NCBI GenBank assembly: GCA_900770705.1
Contig: CAAGLF010000014.1
Location: forward strand, 1-9,886
Length of the DNA stretch: 9,886 nt
Reading direction: 5' to 3'
Origin: Bacteroidaceae bacterium
Lineage (GTDB): Bacteria; Bacteroidota; Bacteroidia; Bacteroidales; Bacteroidaceae
Below, one piece after another: positions 6,722 through 9,886 of this stretch. The position numbers were made by a program, and so were the translations under genes. Position 1 is the stretch's first letter; each line of letters opens with the position of its first letter. The notes beneath the pieces were generated by a model. It was not told the DNA's origin. It did no database searches and worked only from the letters and a program-made list of their open reading frames with translations.

Positions 6722-6827
6722 TAAGTCGTACTTGGGAAATCGTAAGTACGGCATAGAAATTCCTAAGCCGTACTTGGGAAGTGTCTAAGCCGTACTTGGA
6801 GAATCGTAAGCCGTACTTGCGCGGAGA
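6722..6827. repeat. Short-repeat array, 21-22 bp period
   Basis: Five units each begin with TAAG at 6722, 6743, 6764, 6786 and 6807, spaced 21, 21, 22 and 21 bp. The core TAAGCCGTACTTG is exact in the units at 6764, 6786 and 6807; the first unit has one change (TAAGTCGTACTTG). In the second unit the same core is inverted (AAGTACGGC, 6744..6752). It forms a perfect 9-bp inverted repeat with 6767..6775 and an 8-of-9 match to 6725..6733. The even spacing of two helical turns would put every copy on one face of the DNA. The array fills much of the 202-bp gap between purD and the membrane-protein gene. It resembles neither a CRISPR nor a known insertion sequence. Confidence 0.85.
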
Positions 6828-6851
6828 GGCGGGTCGGTGCGCAAGTGCGGC
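6810..6851 (-). terminator. Strong hairpin downstream of purD
   Basis: GCCGTACTTGCGC (6810..6822) and GCGCAAGTGCGGC (6839..6851) pair over 13 positions with one mismatch in the minus-strand RNA (12 of 13), around a 16-nt loop. The stem begins 21 bp past the purD stop codon. The position and strength fit 3'-end formation or mRNA protection for the ruvB-ybeY-purD transcript. There is no U-run after the stem, so a classical intrinsic terminator is not proved. One arm is the last unit of the repeat array and the other is a degenerate inverted copy of the same core. Confidence 0.5.
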
Positions 6852-6872
6852 GGTGGCGTTGTTCCCGGTTTT

Positions 6873-8162
6873 TCAGTCTGCGTGCTGCATCGACAGCAGG
6901 TCTTTGCCGATGTCGCGGCGGAAGTATTTGTCGGTGAATTGTATCTGTTCGGCTCCTCGCATAGACTTTTCCAGCGCTTCGGCCTGTGTGGTGCCGTAGG
7001 AGCTGACGGCTATCACGCGGCCTCCGGCGGTGACGAGTCGGCCGTCCTTTATGGCGGTGCCGGCGTGGAACACTACGCTTCCGGCCACTTCTGCTCCGCT
7101 GATTTCGTAGCCTTTGGCATAACTGCCTGGATATCCGCCCGATACGCACATCACGCATACGGCAGCCCGCTCGTCGAATTCCACGGGCCTGGTGTCCAGG
7201 TTGCCGGCAGCCACGCCCTCGAAGAGGTCCACGATGTCGCTCTTCAGGCGGAGCATGACGGTCTCCGTCTCCGGGTCTCCCATCCGGCAGTTGTATTCTA
7301 TCACCTTGGGCTGGCCGTCGCAGTCGATGAGTCCGAAGAAGATGAAGCCCTTGTAGTCTATGCCTTCGGCGGCAAGTCCCTCTACGGTGGGCCTTACTAT
7401 CTGTGTCTCCACCTTTTCCATCCACGCCTTGTCGGCAAAGGGCACGGGCGATACGCTGCCCATTCCGCCGGTGTTGAGGCCGGTGTCGCCCTCACCGATG
7501 CGCTTGTAGTCCTTGGCTTCGGGCAGAATCTGGTAGTGCTTGCCGTCGGTCAGTGCGAACACGCTGCATTCTGTGCCGCTCAGGTATTCCTCGATGACCA
7601 CGCGGCTGGAGGCATTGCCGAACATGCCTCCCAGCATTTCCCGCAGTTCCTGCTGCGCCTCTTCGAGTGTGGGCAGGATGAGTACGCCCTTGCCTGCGCA
7701 CAGTCCGTCGGCTTTCAGCACGTAAGGAGGCTGCAGGGTCTCGAGAAACTTCACTCCCTCTTCCACGTGTTTGCCGTCGAAGGTGGCGTAGGCGGCGGTG
7801 GGAATGCCGTGGCGCTGCATGAAGCCCTTGGCAAAGTCCTTCGAGCCTTCCAGTGTGGCGCCGGCCTTGGAGGGGCCGACGACGGCGATGTGTTGCAGGT
7901 TGGGCTCCCTGCGGAAGTAGTCGTAGATGCCCTTCACCAGCGGGTCTTCGGGGCCTACCACCAGCATGTCCACCTTTTCCTGGAGGCAGAAGCGGGCGAT
8001 ACCCTCGAAGTCGTCGGCCTTCAGCCGGGGCACGTTTTCCCCCACGAGGGCCGTGCCGGCATTGCCGGGTGCGATGAACAACTTGTCCGTTCTGGGACTT
8101 TGTGCGATTTTCCAGGCCAGGGCGTGCTCACGGCCGCCGCTGCCGAGCAGTAGTATTTTCAT
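6873..8162 (-). CDS. purD: Phosphoribosylamine-glycine ligase (GAR synthetase)
   Basis: This 429-residue ATP-grasp enzyme catalyses the second step of de novo purine synthesis: 5-phosphoribosylamine plus glycine and ATP gives glycinamide ribonucleotide. Length is standard for monofunctional bacterial PurD. The N-terminal domain opens with KILLLGSGGREHA (2-14) and carries GPEDPLVKGI (70-79). The ATP-grasp core shows LKADGLCAGKGV (149-160), the family signature EAKDYKRIGEGDTGLNTGGM (215-234) and the metal/ATP site in EYNCRMGDPETE (289-300), followed by the C-terminal domain. The ATG at 8162 gives the expected N terminus with no extension. It lies 54 bp downstream of ybeY on the same strand. I see no promoter consensus in that gap, so it is probably read from the ruvB promoter. 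A strong hairpin follows the stop codon. Confidence 0.97.
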   Translation of the reverse strand: MKILLLGSGGREHALAWKIAQSPRTDKLFIAPGNAGTALVGENVPRLKADDFEGIARFCLQEKVDMLVVGPEDPLVKGIYDYFRREPNLQHIAVVGPSKAGATLEGSKDFAKGFMQRHGIPTAAYATFDGKHVEEGVKFLETLQPPYVLKADGLCAGKGVLILPTLEEAQQELREMLGGMFGNASSRVVIEEYLSGTECSVFALTDGKHYQILPEAKDYKRIGEGDTGLNTGGMGSVSPVPFADKAWMEKVETQIVRPTVEGLAAEGIDYKGFIFFGLIDCDGQPKVIEYNCRMGDPETETVMLRLKSDIVDLFEGVAAGNLDTRPVEFDERAAVCVMCVSGGYPGSYAKGYEISGAEVAGSVVFHAGTAIKDGRLVTAGGRVIAVSSYGTTQAEALEKSMRGAEQIQFTDKYFRRDIGKDLLSMQHAD

Positions 8163-8216
8163 TGTAGTCTGTTTGTTATGCGGTGAATGTATGGGATGTA
8201 TGGGCGTGGTGGCGGG

Positions 8217-8648
8217 TCAGCCTGCCTGCAGCATTTCCCGGCGTAGTGCCAGGGCTTTGTCTTCGGCGGCCTCCATCTGTTCGCGTTCTCCGGGCGCCTT
8301 GTCGTTGATGCCGCAGAGGTGTAGCACGCCGTGTATCACCACCCTGTGCAGTTCTTCCTCGAAGTCCTTGCCGTACTGTGCTGCGTTGCTGCGCACGGTG
8401 TCGAGGCTGATGAAGAGGTCTCCGCTCAGTCTGTTGCCTTCGCAGTAGTCGAAGGTGATGATGTCGGTGTAGTAGTCGTGCTGCAGGTACTGTCGATTCA
8501 CCTCGAGTATCTTGTCGTCGTTGCAGAAGATGTAGGCAATCTCGCCGATACGTTTGCCATAGCTGGCGGCAACGGCCTTGATCCACGCCGACGTTTCCCG
8601 CCTGCGAAGTCGGGGCAGGCTGATGTCGATGGTCTGGTAGCTGATCAT
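8217..8648 (-). CDS. ybeY: Endoribonuclease YbeY (rRNA maturation)
   Basis: This 143-residue UPF0054 family protein is a metal-dependent single-strand endoribonuclease needed for 16S rRNA 3'-end processing and ribosome quality control. Family landmarks are IFCNDDKILEVNRQYL (40-55), the central YYTDIITFDY (59-68), GDLFIS (76-81) and the zinc motif HGVLHLCGINDK (106-117). The canonical motif is H-G-x-L-H-L-x-G-x-D-H. Here the first two histidines (H106, H110) and D116 are kept, but the third histidine is K117. I recall a similar change in other Bacteroidota YbeY proteins, so this is probably a lineage variant, not decay. It starts 38 bp after ruvB ends, on the same strand. The rest of the sequence is full length. 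Confidence 0.94.
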   Translation of the reverse strand: MISYQTIDISLPRLRRRETSAWIKAVAASYGKRIGEIAYIFCNDDKILEVNRQYLQHDYYTDIITFDYCEGNRLSGDLFISLDTVRSNAAQYGKDFEEELHRVVIHGVLHLCGINDKAPGEREQMEAAEDKALALRREMLQAG

Positions 8649-8686
8649 ATACTATATATAATGTGTGGTAGGCGGGTGGCCGTCGT

Positions 8687-9733
8687 TCAGTCGAAGAGCG
8701 AGGGTTCACTGCCCGGGTTGGCATAGCGTTCGCGCCCGAGGTGCCTGAAGGCGAGGTCGGTCACTTCCCTTCCCCGCGGTGTGCGTCGTACGAATCCCTC
8801 CTTGATGAGGAAGGGCTCATACACTTCCTCTACGGTGCCGGCGTCCTCGCCGATGGCAGTGGCGATGGTGCTTATGCCCACGGGCCCGCCCTTGAACTTG
8901 TCGATGATGGTGCTGAGTATCTTGTTGTCTATCTCGTCCAGTCCGTGTCTGTCTATATTGAGTGCCTCGAGGGCGTACCTGGCGATGTCCAGGTCTATGC
9001 GTCCCGTACCCTTCACCTGCGCGAAGTCCCTCACGCGGCGCAGCAGGGCGTTGGCAATACGGGGCGTACCGCGTGAGCGTCCTGCTATTTCCTGTGCCGC
9101 GTCGTGGGCGATGGGAATGCCCAGTATGCCGGCCGAGCGCACGATGATCTGTTGCAGCGTGCGTGCGTCGTAGTACTCCAGGTGCAGGTTGATGCCGAAG
9201 CGTGCCCGGAGCGGTGCGGTCAGCAGTCCGCTGCGTGTGGTGGCGCCTACGAGCGTGAAGGGGTTGAGGTCTATCTGGATGGAGCGTGCAGCCGGCCCGC
9301 GGTCTATCATGATGTCGATGCGATAGTCCTCCATGGCCGAGTACAAGTACTCTTCCACTACGGGCGAAAGCCGGTGGATTTCGTCGATGAAGAGCACGTC
9401 GTTGGGCTCGAGGCTGGTCAGGAGTCCGGCCAGGTCGCCCGGCTTGTCCAGCACGGGGCCGCTTGTCAGTTTGAATCCCACGCCCAGTTCGTTGGCAATG
9501 ATGTGTGAGAGGGTGGTCTTTCCCAGTCCCGGAGGGCCGTGCAGCAGGGTGTGGTCGAGCGGTTCCCCGCGCAGCCTGGCTGCCTTCACGAACACACTCA
9601 GGTTCTCCACCACCTTCTGTTGTCCGGCGAAGTCGCCGAAGGCCAAGGGGCGGAGTGCGTTCTCGAAGTCCCGTTCCGTGGGCGAGGGCGCCATCTGTTC
9701 GGTACGAATGTCGAAAGTGTCGTCGCTTGTCAT
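8687..9733 (-). CDS. ruvB: Holliday junction branch migration ATPase RuvB
   Basis: This 348-residue AAA+ motor, loaded by RuvA, drives branch migration of Holliday junctions in recombination and repair. It shows the RuvB N-terminal segment ENALRPLAFGDFAGQ (24-38), Walker A GPPGLGKTT (66-74), Walker B VLFIDEIH (113-120), the RuvB beta-hairpin YRIDIMIDRGPAARSI (137-152), sensor 1/arginine-finger region VGATTRSGLLTAPLRARFG (162-180), sensor 2 GTPRIANALLRR (222-233) and the winged-helix end with RTPRGR (317-322). The ATG at 9733 gives MTSDDTFDIRTEQM, which resembles Bacteroidales RuvB N termini. An in-frame ATG at 9817 would add 28 residues and include the promoter, so I reject it. The start lies only 8 nt past a -7 box, implying a nearly leaderless message. 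ruvA and ruvC are not in the window. Confidence 0.97.
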   Translation of the reverse strand: MTSDDTFDIRTEQMAPSPTERDFENALRPLAFGDFAGQQKVVENLSVFVKAARLRGEPLDHTLLHGPPGLGKTTLSHIIANELGVGFKLTSGPVLDKPGDLAGLLTSLEPNDVLFIDEIHRLSPVVEEYLYSAMEDYRIDIMIDRGPAARSIQIDLNPFTLVGATTRSGLLTAPLRARFGINLHLEYYDARTLQQIIVRSAGILGIPIAHDAAQEIAGRSRGTPRIANALLRRVRDFAQVKGTGRIDLDIARYALEALNIDRHGLDEIDNKILSTIIDKFKGGPVGISTIATAIGEDAGTVEEVYEPFLIKEGFVRRTPRGREVTDLAFRHLGRERYANPGSEPSLFD

Positions 9734-9740
9734 AGTCTGT

Positions 9741-9773
9741 GCAAAGTTAGTGCAAGGCGAGTGACAAGCCAAA
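9741..9773 (-). promoter_or_regulatory. Bacteroidota-type promoter of ruvB
   Basis: On the minus strand TTTG (9773..9770) is followed after 21 bp by TAACTTTGC (9749..9741). This matches the Bacteroidota housekeeping promoter (TTTG at -33, TAnnTTTG at -7) in both boxes and in spacing. Transcription should begin within a few bases of the ruvB ATG at 9733. It probably drives ruvB, ybeY and purD, since neither following gap shows another match. Confidence 0.75.
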
Positions 9774-9855
9774 GAAAAACCCTGTTTTTTACTTTTGCTT
9801 GCCAGCGCCGCCGCCAAGTATGGGGCAGAAGGAGGGCGTATGCCGGCAGCGTCTG

Positions 9856-9886
9856 AGATCGGAAGAGCACACGCTGAACTCCAGTC
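9856..9886. other. Illumina TruSeq adapter remnant, right end
   Basis: The last 31 bases read AGATCGGAAGAGCACACG then CTGAACTCCAGTC. This is the TruSeq index/read-2 adapter with one T missing between 9873 and 9874. It is synthetic sequence. The genome ends at 9855. Confidence 0.97.

Noticed and set aside
6671..6754. Longer form of the unknown membrane protein starting at 6754
   Set aside because: The extra 28 residues are translated from the repeat array and a proline-rich stretch before the first hydrophobic segment; repeat-derived coding seems unlikely, though not excluded.
6722..6827. CRISPR array
   Set aside because: The conserved cores are only about 13 nt with about 8-nt gaps, one unit is inverted, and there are no cas genes.
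6837..8153. 438-codon open frame on the plus strand, fully antisense to purD
   Set aside because: purD is an unambiguous full-length enzyme on the other strand. The antisense product has no recognisable motif and reflects codon bias in GC-rich DNA.
144..9733. Accessory or mobile defence-type system
   Set aside because: Every gene except one membrane protein belongs to a known housekeeping or transport family, all are on one strand with similar composition, and no integrase, transposase or toxin-antitoxin motif is visible.
9734..9817. Longer RuvB starting at 9817
   Set aside because: It would translate through both promoter boxes and has no counterpart in RuvB proteins.
9812..9822. Possible further copy of the array core upstream of ruvB (CCAAGTATGGG)
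   Set aside because: Only 9 of 11 positions agree with the core, and it stands alone; chance similarity is likely.

Overview
The window is one ~9.8 kb piece of bacterial chromosome with Illumina TruSeq-type adapter left on both ends (1..19 and 9856..9886). Genuine genomic sequence is therefore only 20..9855. Gene content and signals point to the phylum Bacteroidota, most likely order Bacteroidales. The ruvB promoter fits the Bacteroidota consensus (TTTG, 21 bp, TAnnTTTG). The variant motifs in YbeY and in the ZnuA-like protein are of the kind I associate with this phylum, and the suf set lacks sufA. The DNA is GC-rich by eye. I cannot name a genus. No phage, insertion sequence, CRISPR array, tRNA or rRNA gene is visible.

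All ten genes lie on the minus strand, so the transcriptional order runs from right to left. The first block (9733 down to 6873) is ruvB (Holliday-junction branch migration), ybeY (rRNA maturation RNase) and purD (purine synthesis). Next comes a ~200 bp gap (6671..6872) holding a strong hairpin just after purD and a helically phased array of short repeats. The second block (6670 down to 3715) is a polytopic membrane protein of unknown function, a YqaA-type membrane protein, a ZnuA-like zinc-binding lipoprotein and its ABC ATPase. Its genes overlap or nearly abut. A 157 bp gap with a 9-bp inverted repeat and a promoter-like -7 box leads to the third block (3557 down to 144): sufC, sufD and sufS, for iron-sulfur cluster assembly. 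At the left edge is the first part of a YbjQ/UPF0145 gene, cut off by the adapter.

The genes are mostly conserved housekeeping genes, all look intact, and I see no novel multi-gene system. Four things deserve a second look. The adapters frame the contig. The znuC/sufC junction is where both a zinc permease gene (znuB) and sufB would be expected, and neither is in the window. The purD-downstream repeat array has a 21-22 bp period. Three otherwise standard proteins carry variant metal-site or cysteine motifs: YbeY, the ZnuA-like protein and SufD.
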